A stretch of 64,000 bases of DNA from Haberlea rhodopensis (taxonomy: Eukaryota > Streptophyta > Magnoliopsida > Lamiales > Gesneriaceae). Position numbers and translations under genes: made by a program. The DNA is taken from positions 2,418,001 to 2,482,000 of the forward strand of contig CAJQUN010000058.1 in NCBI GenBank assembly GCA_907163345.1, in the 5' to 3' direction. Under the pieces are notes generated by a model. That model ran no database searches, was not told where the DNA came from, and worked only from the letters and a program-made list of their open reading frames with translations. Positions 44,286-55,465 of this stretch are shown here, piece after piece (position 1 is the stretch's first letter; every line of letters begins with the position of its first letter).

Positions 44286-45434
44286 TTGAAGAGTTTAGAG
44301 ATACCAGAGTGGAAGTGGGAGCACATCTCTATGGATTTCGTGACCCACTTGCCAAGGACTGCCTCGGGATTCGATGCGATCTGGGTGATTGTAGATCGAC
44401 TGACGAAGGTGGCTCACTTCATCCCATATAGTATGTCTTTTACATACTTAAAGATGGCCCAGTTGTATGTACGGGACGTGGTGAGATTGCATGGCATCCC
44501 AGTCTTGATTGTGTCTGATAGAGACCCGCGGTTCACATCGCACTTTTGGGAGGGTCTTCAATCGGCTTTGGGTACGGAAGTGAGGCTGAGTACGGCTTAT
44601 CACCCTCAGACAGATGGTCAGACAGAGCGTACCATACAGACGCTTGAGGACATATTGAGGGCGTGTGTTTTGGAGTTCGATACTCCGTGGCAAGATTCAG
44701 TGCCACTAGTGGAATTCTCTTATAACAACAGTTATCAGGCGAGCATTCAGATGGCTCCATTCGAGGCCCTTTACGGTCGACGATGTAGGTCACCGTTGTA
44801 CTGGGAAGATTTGACTAGTAAGGCGGTCGGAGGACCGGAATTGATTCGTGAAATGGAAGAGAAAATCAAAGTGATCCGTCAGAAAATGAAAGTGGCTCAA
44901 GATAGGCAAGCGGCCTATGCTAATAAACGACGGCGACCATTGGAATTCCAAGTGGGAGACAGAGTCTTTCTGAAAATCTCACCTTTCAGAGGTGTAGTTC
45001 GTTTCGGTATGCGCGGGAAGTTGTCTCCGAGAGATGTTGGGCCGTACGAGGTATTGCAGCGCATCGGCACTTTGGCTTACCGTTTGGCCCTACCACCGTC
45101 CTTGTCATGTATACATGATGTCTTCCTTGTATCTATGTTGAGGAAGTATGAACCAGACCCGTCTCATGTGTTGCAGCCTTCAGAGGTTCAGTTGAGTTCA
45201 GATGTGTCCTATGTTGAACGGCCAGTCAGAATTTTGGATCGAGAGGATCGCAGACTTCGAAGCAAGGTTATACCGATGGTCAAGGTTCAGTGGGATCGTC
45301 GGGGTGTCGAAGAGGCCACGTGGGAGACGGAACGGCATATGGTGCAGCACTACCCGGAACTATTCTCTGGTATGTGTTTATGTTTAATTTCTTTTGGGGT
45401 AAGTGCATGCGATTTCGAGGACGAAATCTTCTAA
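44286..45434 (+). CDS. Integrase core, GPY/F and chromodomain part of element E polyprotein
   Basis: 382 codons in the same frame as the preceding segment and separated from it only by the TAG. DDE residues D17, D78, E114 (35 residues between the last two); LYGRRCRSPLYWED; GPY/F module at about 252-267; chromodomain-like end at about 310-360 (VKVQWDRRGVEEATWETE). It catalyses insertion of the cDNA and probably directs it to heterochromatin. Against C the C-terminus is extended by about 17 residues (to ...CDFEDEIF), because the stop lies after the polypurine-tract hairpin, whose bases encode the last residues. The ATG used here is internal to the polyprotein. Confidence 0.94.
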   Translation: MKSLEIPEWKWEHISMDFVTHLPRTASGFDAIWVIVDRLTKVAHFIPYSMSFTYLKMAQLYVRDVVRLHGIPVLIVSDRDPRFTSHFWEGLQSALGTEVRLSTAYHPQTDGQTERTIQTLEDILRACVLEFDTPWQDSVPLVEFSYNNSYQASIQMAPFEALYGRRCRSPLYWEDLTSKAVGGPELIREMEEKIKVIRQKMKVAQDRQAAYANKRRRPLEFQVGDRVFLKISPFRGVVRFGMRGKLSPRDVGPYEVLQRIGTLAYRLALPPSLSCIHDVFLVSMLRKYEPDPSHVLQPSEVQLSSDVSYVERPVRILDREDRRLRSKVIPMVKVQWDRRGVEEATWETERHMVQHYPELFSGMCLCLISFGVSACDFEDEIF

Positions 45435-45446
45435 GTAGGGGAGTAT
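45411..45446 (+). other. Polypurine tract and hairpin of E
   Basis: GATTTCGAGGACGAAATC (45411-45428, overlapping the last pol codons), then AAGTAGGGGAGTAT (45433-45446) abutting the 3' LTR. Confidence 0.9.
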
Positions 45447-47426
45447 TGTGATGTCCCCGAAATAATTAATCGTGTTTAAGGCATTAATTGTGTTCATATG
45501 TTTAAATATGATTTATTTATGGTGGTAATTGCCTTATGTGTTAGAATTAATTGCCATGTGGAAATGCTTGGTCATGTGGGCTGGTAGAGCATTTCAGGGT
45601 GCATACTATGCATGTTGGGTATTTGGGTGGTACAATGGCTTACATGTGTTGGTAGTCATTTATTTAGTGAAACATGCATTTAATTGATATTTGGCGCATT
45701 GTGGTGAAATGTGTCTAAAATACAATGTTGGGCATAATTTGCATCATGTTAGGAAATGGGGTGTAAAATTTAATTAAACTATCATAACCCACTATAACCT
45801 CATATCCTCTTTACCCCCTCACATTATTCAACCCCCAACACTTTTCAAACCCTACCCTCCTCCTCTCATTTTCGAGTTGAACTCCAAGGTGGAAGAGAAG
45901 TTCTTGCAAAACTTTATTTTTGTGATTTCTTGGTAAGATTTGGGGCCTAGGAAGTATATACATATCATTCCTTGTTGTTTTGTGAGGTTTATTGTGAATT
46001 TGGGTTGTTGTTTGGAGTTTGAAAATGGGTTTATTTGGGTTGGTATGTTTTGTGGTTGGGTGTGGGATTTTGGGGTTGTTTTATGATGAGTATTGAAGGT
46101 TTAAAGTGTTTTTGTGTTTTGAGTTTGTTGGTATAAGTGTTGTGGAAGTTGGGAAGAAATTTGGTGCAAAAATGGTGAAATCGCGTGTCTGTGCGAGGCG
46201 ATCGACCGCCTGAAAAGAGGCGACCGATCGCCTAAGGGCAGTAGCCAAAGTGCAGGGCAGGCGATCGATCGCCTGAAATGAGGCGACCGATCGCCGAGAG
46301 GCAGTAGCCAATTCAAGGGATAGGCGATCGATCGCCATATTTGGCGCGATCGATCGCCAAGAAGAAAAATTTGAGGCGATCGATCGCCTCAGAGAAGCGA
46401 TCGATCGCCAGCTGTGAAATTTTGTAAAATGATTTCTTTTGACGAATTTTTGGTATTCGACTATTATTTGGCTTCTAATATTGAATTGTATGGTTGTGTA
46501 GAACCATCTCAGGTGCCAACAACGTCGAGGAGATAAAGTTATACAACTTCTCCACTTTTGAAACTAAGGTACGTAGTGAGACGTACGAGCATCGGACGGT
46601 AAATCGTATTACAACTTTAATGATGCATATTGTGAATAGTGTGTCCTTATATGTGAAGGAATATGTGAAATGATAGTGTTATATCATGATATTGGAATCA
46701 ATTTTGTTTGCTTATTGTGGAGAATTGATGAATGTTCCGGTAGCCTTTATCTCCGAGCGAGGGAGGTACTTGCCGCTGTCATATGAAGCGATGGTAGTAT
46801 GATATTTGCCGCTGTCATGTCTAAGCGAAGTAACATGCCGCTGTCATTGTCGAAGCGAGGGATATCATATGATGCCGCTATATGTCGAAGCGAGGGGTCC
46901 TAAAATTTCGCTGTTGTATTGGGACCGGAACAGTCACAATTCTAGTGATTAATGTGAAATATTGTGGATATAATTGGAAACGCGTTATCGATCATTATGT
47001 CGTGAACTAATGATTTTGTGCATAAATTTGTGAAACAGGAACAACAGTGAAATGTGCTAATGTGGTGATCAAGGAGCATATCTATTATTTGCCGCATGCG
47101 CTTAATTATTTGTTAAGTTGAATTGTGTTAAATGGTGATATATATATGCTCATGGCGAGTTGTTCCTGTAGGTACGCTTTTGGACGAAGGGGCTCAGGGT
47201 TGGGTTGAACTGTGAGCTGAAAGAGACTTGAAAGAAGATAGATTATAGAATTTTTTGTTAGTCTTAACATTCATTTTGGGAATGTAATTAACTAACTATT
47301 GAAGTTTTATTTTTGGCCTGTAATTGCATTGAGCTTACATAACAACCAGAACTCTAAGATGTCTCTAATACATGTTTAGCCCTGTTTACATCTTGATTTC
47401 ACCGTTAAGGAACTAGGGTCCTTCCA
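45447..47426 (+). repeat. 3' LTR of element E
   Basis: 1,980 bp and nearly identical to the 5' LTR. The clearest difference is 45933-45962, where this copy keeps C-like sequence and the 5' copy has telomere-type repeats. Confidence 0.95.
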
Positions 47427-48303
47427 GAACCTTCCCTCTCTCCCCTCTCTCCACGCTCAAACCCTTCCCCCATTTCCCCTCTTCTCCCTTGGTGAGAAGA
47501 ATCGTTGGTAGCTTGGATCGGGAGCCGGATTTCTCGAAGATAATCAGGTATTCATCTTCCCCTCACCATTGTCTTCGATTTGGTAGTAGTATTGTTGATT
47601 TTGGTTGGGTATTTATGTTAGATTTGGATTTATGGATTTTGGGAAAAAATCTTAAAGTTTGTTGTTGGAGTTTTTATTGAGTTTTAATGGAGTATTTGAG
47701 GTGTTGGAGGTGTATAGGGTGTTGGTTTTGAGTTTGGGTGTGAAAAACACCATTAAAGCTCGAGTTTTTCGGAAAATCGCAGGTCGCGATCGATCGCGAT
47801 GAGCAGCTGTAAATTGGTGATGATGTACAGTGCTGGAGATCGATCGCCAAGTCTCGGCGATCGATCGCGAGGCGATTGGCGATCGATCGCGGAAGGTTTC
47901 TGTTTGGCAGCGGGTGCGCGCGATCGATCACGAGAGATGCGGCGATCGATCGCGCCCGAAGTGTTATGTGTTTTTTCAAAATTTTGGAAAAATATCGGGA
48001 TTTTGGAATCGAGGTTTAATTAGCCCATTTCCGGGGCAATGTCTACATTCCAATGAGAATGCTATACCTTTAATTGGATTGGTTGGAGCCAAAATTTAAT
48101 AAAACGGAATTCTCGTTTGGGTTTTTGGCTATCTTTTAAACATGAAAAATGGAATATTTTGGGTATTATGCATGCTTAGCCGGGGGGCTTTCATTTTGGT
48201 AATCGTCATGGATGGACGATATGTTTGGAAATTGTGAACGTGCTTGGGCACGTGATTGCATGCCTATGTTTAATTGTGAGTTATTTGCATGTTAGCACTT
48301 AAT
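47427..48303 (+). repeat. 3' LTR of element G, second part (truncated)
   Basis: Resumes after E with a CT-rich leader (47432-47490). A palindrome block of six units is at 47785-47955, followed by AT-rich LTR with GTGAGTTATTTGCATGTTAGC, parallel to the D and F LTRs. The LTR end is missing; near 48303 it passes into J, opposite in orientation. Confidence 0.7.
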
Positions 48304-49766
48304 ACTATTGATTTACACTACTCATAGAGTAGAGACTATCCAAAAATCCTGTATCCTAATTCCGTAATGCTCCTCGTAGCTCACTGCCTCAACCCGGCCC
48401 ATAACCCTCCAAGTCTAAAAGGTGTACCTACATGAACAACTCACCATGAGCATATACATCACTATTCAACAAAATCCAAGCACAATAACATAAATAATTG
48501 CATGAGATATATATGTATGTATGCTCCCTGATTTACCACATTAGTACATTTTTCATTGTTGTTCCTGTTTCATAAACTCATGCACAAAATCATTAGTTCA
48601 TAATATAATGATCGATACCACGTTCCAGTTATAACCACAATATTCCACATTAATCACTAGAAATGTGACTGTTCCGGTCCTGTTACAACAGCGGAATTTT
48701 AGGACCCCTCGCTTCGACATATAGCGGCATCATATGATATCCCTCGCTTCGACAATGACAGCGGCATGTACATCGCTTCGACATGACAGCGGCAAATATC
48801 ATATTACCATCGCTTCATATGACAGCGGCAAGTACCTCCCTCGCTCGTATATAACAACTACCGGAACAAACAAGCATTTCAAACCACATATAAATAAACA
48901 CAACACTTGAGTCCACATTCATAATGCATCACCATTATCTCAATATATATCAACACATTTCGTAATCCATACTTGTCCACGATATATATATAGCCAAAAG
49001 CGTAAGAACACATTTTACCGTCCGATGCCCGTACGTCCCACTACGTACCTTAGTCTCAAAAGTGGAGAAGTTGAAGAACTTTATCTCCTTGATTCGAGCG
49101 ATCTATCGCCGCTGTCTGTGTTGCGAGAAACACCATTTTTGCACCATAAATTCTTCACCAATCTCACCAACACTTATACCAACAAACCAAAAACATAAAA
49201 ACACCTTAAACCTTCAATATACACCATTAACAACCAAAAATCCAACTCCCAACCAATACCAATAACAACCCAACACAAACCCATTTTAAAACTCAACATA
49301 CCAAAACAAAATTCCAAACTAAACACCATTAAAGTATCAAGGAGGTATCCATACCTCTTAAGGACTCCAAATCCTACCAAAGATCACTCAAATCAAGTTT
49401 TTGGAAGGATTTCCCTCCTTCCTTGGACCCAATTTCGAAAATGGGTAAGGGGTTAGGGTTGGGAGTGAATTTGGGAATTGGTAAAGTGATGGTAAGTTGA
49501 GGGGTAGTGGGGGTATAAGGGGTTAGTTAAAAATTATACCCCAAACAATTAACATGATGTATAAAATACCCCAACATGATATTTTAAAAGCATTTTGCCA
49601 AAATGCACCAAATTCCCATTTAAGCACATGCTTCGCCAAATAATTATCAACCATCACAATTTAAACCATGATAATTAATTCCAACACATAATTTAATTAT
49701 CACCATAATTAATCACATAAACATAATTAATGCCCAAATGCATATAATTATTTCCGGGGTATCACA
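48304..49766 (-). repeat. J: truncated LTR of an E-like family
   Basis: Minus-oriented LTR starting TGTGATACCCCGG at 49766. It carries the GTACGT...ACGTAC motif (49031-49050) and an AGCGA...CCGCT array (48690-48845) matching E in reverse complement. The palindrome block is reduced to one damaged copy (49097-49106, CGATCTATCG). The other end is lost: it begins at GATTTACACTACTC, without the terminal CCTACA-like sequence. Confidence 0.75.
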
Positions 49767-50462
49767 TGAACACCATGGTTCGACACTCAATCCTACATGC
49801 AAGTTGATAAAACTCAAGGATGATGATATACCTTCATTTATCTTCAAGATTTAAAGCTTGATCATCCACAAAAACGAGCCATGATCGAAAATCTTACCCC
49901 AAATCTGCCGCTACTCGAAAATCTTGCATATACTTTCTCCAAACTTGAAAATTCTTGTTGGGTTCTTCATCCCTAACCTTGTAGCTTCTTAATCTCCAAA
50001 TGCATGTGACATGCACTCAAATTCTCACAAGGATTTTGGTGATTAAATAGGCTGAAGGTTCGAACAAGTGAGGAGAGAAGGAGGAGTTATGTTTCAAGAT
50101 AGAGAAGAGCTAGTAAAAAAAAAAAATGAATCCCAATTCTGAAATGCAAGGCATGGGCGTGAGTTTCTAAGCCAAGATTGTGATTTTTAATTTATTTGAT
50201 GTATTGTGGAATCCATATGTCAATACATCATCAGCTTGCAAGATTAATAATCCAAAATATGTATTAAACATGAGTTAAATTAATTAGTGATACGTGTTCT
50301 CCAAGTGCCATGTGATCATGCACATGCTCATGCACTAAAACATGTTCCATTAGTTGGTTGACTCATCGTAGTCCGAAATTTCTTAATTCAAATTTGCACT
50401 TTTAATTATCCGGGTTCGCTTAATCATCGTTAATCCGGATTAATTAGCATCGGGGCCTTACA
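49767..50462 (-). repeat. K: partial 3' LTR of an older Ty3 element
   Basis: On the minus strand the LTR starts TGTAAGGCCCCGATGC at 50462, directly after a polypurine tract. It is unlike the A, C or E LTRs. Its far end is cut by J. No gene is seen. Confidence 0.65.
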
Positions 50463-50567
50463 TTTCTTTCCCTCTTAAAAAGATTTCGTCCTCGAAATCT
50501 TTTTAAATTAATGATTATAACTCAATAAATTAAATCATACGAGATGTCTCAATTTTGGTGTAGCAAA
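50463..50567 (-). other. K polypurine tract and long hairpin
   Basis: A 14-bp perfect stem with a 4-base loop at 50475-50506, centred on ATTTCG-TCCT-CGAAAT, followed (minus) by AAGAGGGAAAGAAATG before the LTR. It is interrupted by F at 50567 (GCAAA duplicate 50563-50567). Confidence 0.8.
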
Positions 50568-53050
50568 TGTGATGACCAGGGATTATAGATGTTAATCCCG
50601 GGGTGTTAATAACCTCTAAAGTTGTTTTACGTAGCGATTTGGAGTTTAATCGCGGTGTTGGGCCTTCTGGGCTCGTCTATTTGAGTAGTTGGGATCGTTG
50701 GATCTCGAGGTTGAGATTGTATTCTCATTTCGGTGAAAACCTGTGAGTTGGGTTTTTAATGCGTCTCGGGATCTCGGGTGCTTGGTGTGGGCACCGGTAG
50801 GGGGTTTTTGAGTTAGAGAGAGAGTTTTTGAAAACAGATGATTTTTAATGAATCATGATGTATTTGTGGGGCTATTAGTATTTCGGGGTATTTTTGCTAT
50901 AAATACCAGTTGAGCCCGAGATTTTAATTATCGGAGCCATTTTCCTCACCTTCTCTCTCTCTCCTCGCGCACACCGGTTTCCCGATCCCCTTTTGACCCC
51001 GCGCATAAAAGGCCACCGCCCGCCGCCGTCCGGCCGCCGTTTGGCGCGTGCCACCCGCCGTTGGAATCGTCTCTTCCAGGCGCTTCTATACGTACCAACA
51101 ATTCGAAGTTTCGTCGAGAATCGAGCTCGGATTTCTGCAGAAAACGCTAGGGTTCGTCACTGATTTTCTGTCCGATTTTGTGGCCCAATTTTGGTACGTT
51201 TTTGGGGCTTTTCTCCCGATGTTTTAGGGGCGTTTTTGTGCTGCTTTTGAGTCGTATATTTCATACTTTCATGGGTCGAAATTTGTTGCTTATGGATTCG
51301 ATTTTTGAACGCTGATTTTGTGAATTTAGGGTTCGAAATTGCCCTAATTTGGTGAGGGTTTGATTTCGATTTTGGGGGTTTTGGCTATGGGTTGATGATT
51401 CATGTTAGGGATCGTTTATTACATGTTTTAGATGATTTATGATGTTTGGTTGGGTTCGAATCGTGATGCTAGGGTTCGAATTATTGAAGTTGTTCTTGAG
51501 CAATTTTTCGATAGTCTCATTTGTTCCCTCCCTACATGTACCCTGCCCCGGGTCTTTTTAAAGGTTAATTGTCGTGTGTTGACAATATTTTGAGGGTTAT
51601 GGGTGTGCTTGAGCATGGGTTGCATGTTCGTAAATAATTGTGAATTATTTATCGTGTTAGCACATCATTCCTCGGGACATGGAACTCGAGCAAGGTTTGG
51701 CTCGGACTTCGAGGATTTAAGGTACGTTTAGCGTACGAGCATAACTTAAATGATGTTTTACAAGTATGATGCATGATTTAAAATACATGAAATGCTTTAC
51801 TATGGCACCGTGACTTGGTTACGTTATGTTGCATCACATGGTGAAATGCTTGGTGCCGCTATGAAGCGAGCAAACGATGGGTGTGGTCGCTACGGAGCGA
51901 ACACCAGTAGTATGACGCTACTTTGAAGTAAGAAATGAAAATGTGGTGCTGATTAGATATCTAGGATATCTGTATTTTATTCCCTATTGGTAATGAATAG
52001 GAACAGAGACGTAGTTAATCAGAGAAGTGATTAACTAGTATCGGAAGTTAAGGAAGTCCCAATATGATATCTAGAATTACGATAATTGCTAGATAAAGAA
52101 AGATGTTATGAAATGTTGTTAATTCGAAACTGGTTAGGGTTAACCAATATGATGATTAACTGCATATTCAAGATTTGATGATTTATCTGTTTTGAGAACA
52201 GGGTTATTACAGGGGTACGCTAGGATGAGGATGATACCATCCAGGAAGTGTCACATATGTTCCACAATATTTACATTTTCGTAAATTATGTATTATGTCA
52301 TTATGATTATGAAATTGTGGAATTGGTATGCTCACCCCGTTGGGGGCTGTCTCTGTTGGGACAGGTGAACAGGTACATCGATGGCTTTGGAGATGAGCTC
52401 GAGCTGTTGATTGGATGTACTCCCAGGATCGTGGTACCAGGGCTTGATGGAGCACGGTATCGTATAGAGTACCTATATACCCATGATGATTTTATACATA
52501 TTTATGATGCTCGCATGTGAGCACGATTATACTTGCATATGGGTTGTATGTAAAGGCATGAGCCTTTCTCTCTTTCATTCTATGTTGCATGCAATTAGAA
52601 GTAGAATTGCTAAATGTTAAGAGAGTCATTGGTGTATTATGTGGGTGTTGAAACCCACTTTTGTCGTCATATGTGTGGTGTCTTCCCTGGCTGGGAATTT
52701 ACTTGTATTACTGCTTTCTGATGAGTATTATGTGTTCCCTGGCCGGGAATTATGTTATGTGCTGTGCTCTTTTTTTTTGGGATAGCTCTATTTATGGGGA
52801 GACTCTGCCCAAATTTTTATAAAAGTTCACAATGTGAAAAATGGCACCAAGAGGTTGGTAAAGGGCAATCATATGAGTCTTTTATTGTTAGGATGATGAT
52901 CTTACAACATTGAGTATTAAAGGAAGTTTTGTAATTGACATTCAATGGTAAAGTATCATCTGAGCTTCCCGATTGACTTTTTATAGAAAGCATGTACCAC
53001 ACATAGTGGTTAATACACTAATCAAGGGTTAAGGGCTTGGGGTCCTTACA
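50568..53050 (+). repeat. 5' LTR of element F
   Basis: Starts TGTGATGACCAGGG. TATA box TATAAATACC at 50898-50907; CT-rich then GC-rich leader 50955-51085; AAGGTACGTTTAGCGTACGA at 51719-51738; small CGCT/AGCG inverted repeats at 51858-51935; ends GGGTCCTTACA. Confidence 0.96.
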
Positions 53051-53319
53051 TTAGTGGTATCAGAGCAGTGGTTGCTCATTGGGGCTGTTGAGGGCCTAGG
53101 AAGTTATTGATAGCACATATTTATGCATGAGGGCATTAATGTTATACGACATGACTAATTGTTTATGTGCTTATATGATATGAAAAGTGGTATTGCTAAC
53201 CATTGTGGTTGCAGGAATCGTGTGGAACACGATAGGATGGCATTAATAGCGATGTCTAACACTCTATATGCTACGTGCTAAGGAACCTGATTTTGAAGAA
53301 AATCAGGGAAAAGAAAGAT

Positions 53320-53630
53320 ATGATGTTTATGATGATGATTATGATAAGTAAGTTAAGATGATGATGTTTATGATAAGTAAAGATGATATGATGTTAAGAT
53401 GATGATTATGATAAGTAAGTTAAGATGATGATGTTTATGATAAGTAAAGATGATATGATGTTTATGATGATGATTATGATAAGTAAGTTAAGATGATGAT
53501 GTTTATGATAAGTAAAGATGATATGATGTTTATGATGATGATTATGATAAGTAAGTTATGATGATAATGTTTATGATGAGTAAAGATGATATGATCTTTA
53601 TGATGATGTTTACGATGATGATGATTATGA
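53320..53630. repeat. GATGAT microsatellite in F
   Basis: Repeats of about 60 bp: GATGATTATGATAAGTAAG with GATGATGATGTTTATGATAA segments. Confidence 0.9.
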
Positions 53631-53645
53631 CGATGTTTATGATGA

Positions 53646-54752
53646 CGTATATGAGATTGGGTAAGGTGCCCATGTGGCAAGATGCCACACAAAGTTTATG
53701 ATATGGTAAGACGCCATATGCTTGGGTGAGATGCCCATGTGGTAAGATGCCACACAATGTTTATGATATGGTAAGACGTCATATGACAGGGTAAGATGCC
53801 CATATGGTAAGAGACCATACGATGTTATTATGTGGTAAGACGCCACAGGGTAAGATGCCCACATGGTAAGAGACCATACAATGTTATTATGTGGTAAGAT
53901 GCCACAGGGTAAGATGCCCATATGGTAAGAGACCATACGATGTTATTATGTGGTAAGACGCCACAGGGTAAGATGCCCATATGGTAAGAGACCATACGAT
54001 GTTATTATGTGGTAAGACGCCACAGGGTAAGATGCCCATATGGTAAGAGACCATACAATGTTATTATGTGGTAAGATGCCACAGGGTAAGATGCCCATAT
54101 GGTAAGAGACCATACAATGTTATTATGTGGTAAGACGCCACAGGGTAAGATGCCCATATGGTAAGAGACCATACAATGTTATTATGTGGTAAGACGCCAC
54201 AGGGTAAGATGCCCATATGGTAAGAGACCATACAATGTTATTATGTGGTAAGATGCCACAGGGTAAGATGCCCATATGGTAAGAGACCATACAATGTTAT
54301 TATGTGGTAAGACGCCACGGGGTAAGATGCCCATATGGTAAGAGACCATACAATGTTATTATGTGGTAAGACGCCACAGGGTAAGATGCCCATATGGTAA
54401 GAGGCCATATAATGTTATTATGTGGTAAGACGCCACAGGGTAAGATGCCCATATGGTAAGAGGCCATACAATGTTATTATGTGGTAAGACGCCACGGGGT
54501 AAGATGCCATATGGTAAGAGACCATACGATGTTATTATGTGGTAAGACGCCACAGGGTAAGATGCTCATATGGTAAGAGGCCATACGATGTTATTATGTG
54601 GTAAGACGCCACAGGGTAAGATGCCCATATGGTAAGAGGCCATACAATGTTATTATGCGTGGTAAGACGCCACGGGGTAAGATGCCCATATGGTAAGAGG
54701 CCATACGATGTTATTATGTGGTAAGATGCCACAGGGTAAGATGCCCATGTGC
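53646..54752 (+). repeat. 59-bp hairpin minisatellite in F (about 15 regular copies plus divergent flanks)
   Basis: Regular 59-bp units from about 53823 (for example 53941, 54000, 54059). Each carries three hairpins: TGTGGTAAGACGCCACA, GGGTAAGATGCCC and TATGGTAAGAGACCATA. Copies at 53646-53822 and at 54655-54675 keep pairing with different stem bases (ATATGG/CCATAT, CGTGG/CCACG, GTGGC/GCCAC). Confidence 0.95.
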
Positions 54753-54842
54753 ATGAATATGAACCAGGGAAAATGAAAAGAAGTTAATGAATAACCAGCA
54801 AGCTTACTCAGCTATGATTTCGTACATTTACTGTTATAGCTA

Positions 54843-55465
54843 TAAGATGATGATGTATAAGATGATGATGTATAAGATGATGATGCTATAAGATGATGAT
54901 GCTTATATGATGATGATGTATAAGATGACGATGCTTATAAGATGATGATGTTATATGATGATGATGTATAAGATGATGATGTATAAGATGATGATGCTTA
55001 TATGATGATGATGTATAAGATGATGATGTATAAGAGGATGATGCTTATATGATGATGATGTATAAGATGACGATGCTTATAAGATGATGATGTTATATGA
55101 TGATGATGTATAAGATGATGATGTATAAGATGATGATGCTTATATGATGATGATGTATAAGATGATGATGTATAAGATGATGATGCTTATATGATGATGA
55201 TGTATAAGATGATGATGTATAAGATGATGTATAAGATGATGATGCTTATATGATGATGATGTATAAGATGATGATGCTATAAGATGATGATGTATAAGAT
55301 GACGATGCTTATAAGATGATGATGTATAAGATGATGATGCTATAAGATGACGATGCTTATGTGATGATGATGTTATAAGATGATGATATTTATGAAATGA
55401 TGATACTCATATGATGAAGATGTTATAAGATGGTGATAATTATAAGATGATGATTTTAATCATTC
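54843..55465. repeat. GATGATGTATAA array in F
   Basis: Higher-order repetition of GATGATGATGTATAA and GATGATGATGCTTATAT units. It is the reverse-complement counterpart of 4740-4970 in the A LTR. Confidence 0.92.

Larger units (their letters stand above)
38700..47426 (+). mobile_element. Element E: young, nearly complete Ty3/gypsy chromovirus
   Basis: LTRs 38700-40675 (1,976 bp) and 45447-47426 (1,980 bp), flanked by GAACC (38695-38699, 47427-47431). Primer site 40680-40697, interior 4.77 kb. It is the same polyprotein type as C but a different LTR subfamily (ends CTAGGGTCCTTCCA). The coding part has one frameshift and one in-frame stop. Confidence 0.96.

Noticed and set aside
53646..54752. 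CRISPR-like regular array
   Set aside because: There are no unique spacers: the whole 59-bp unit repeats, in a plant LTR element.
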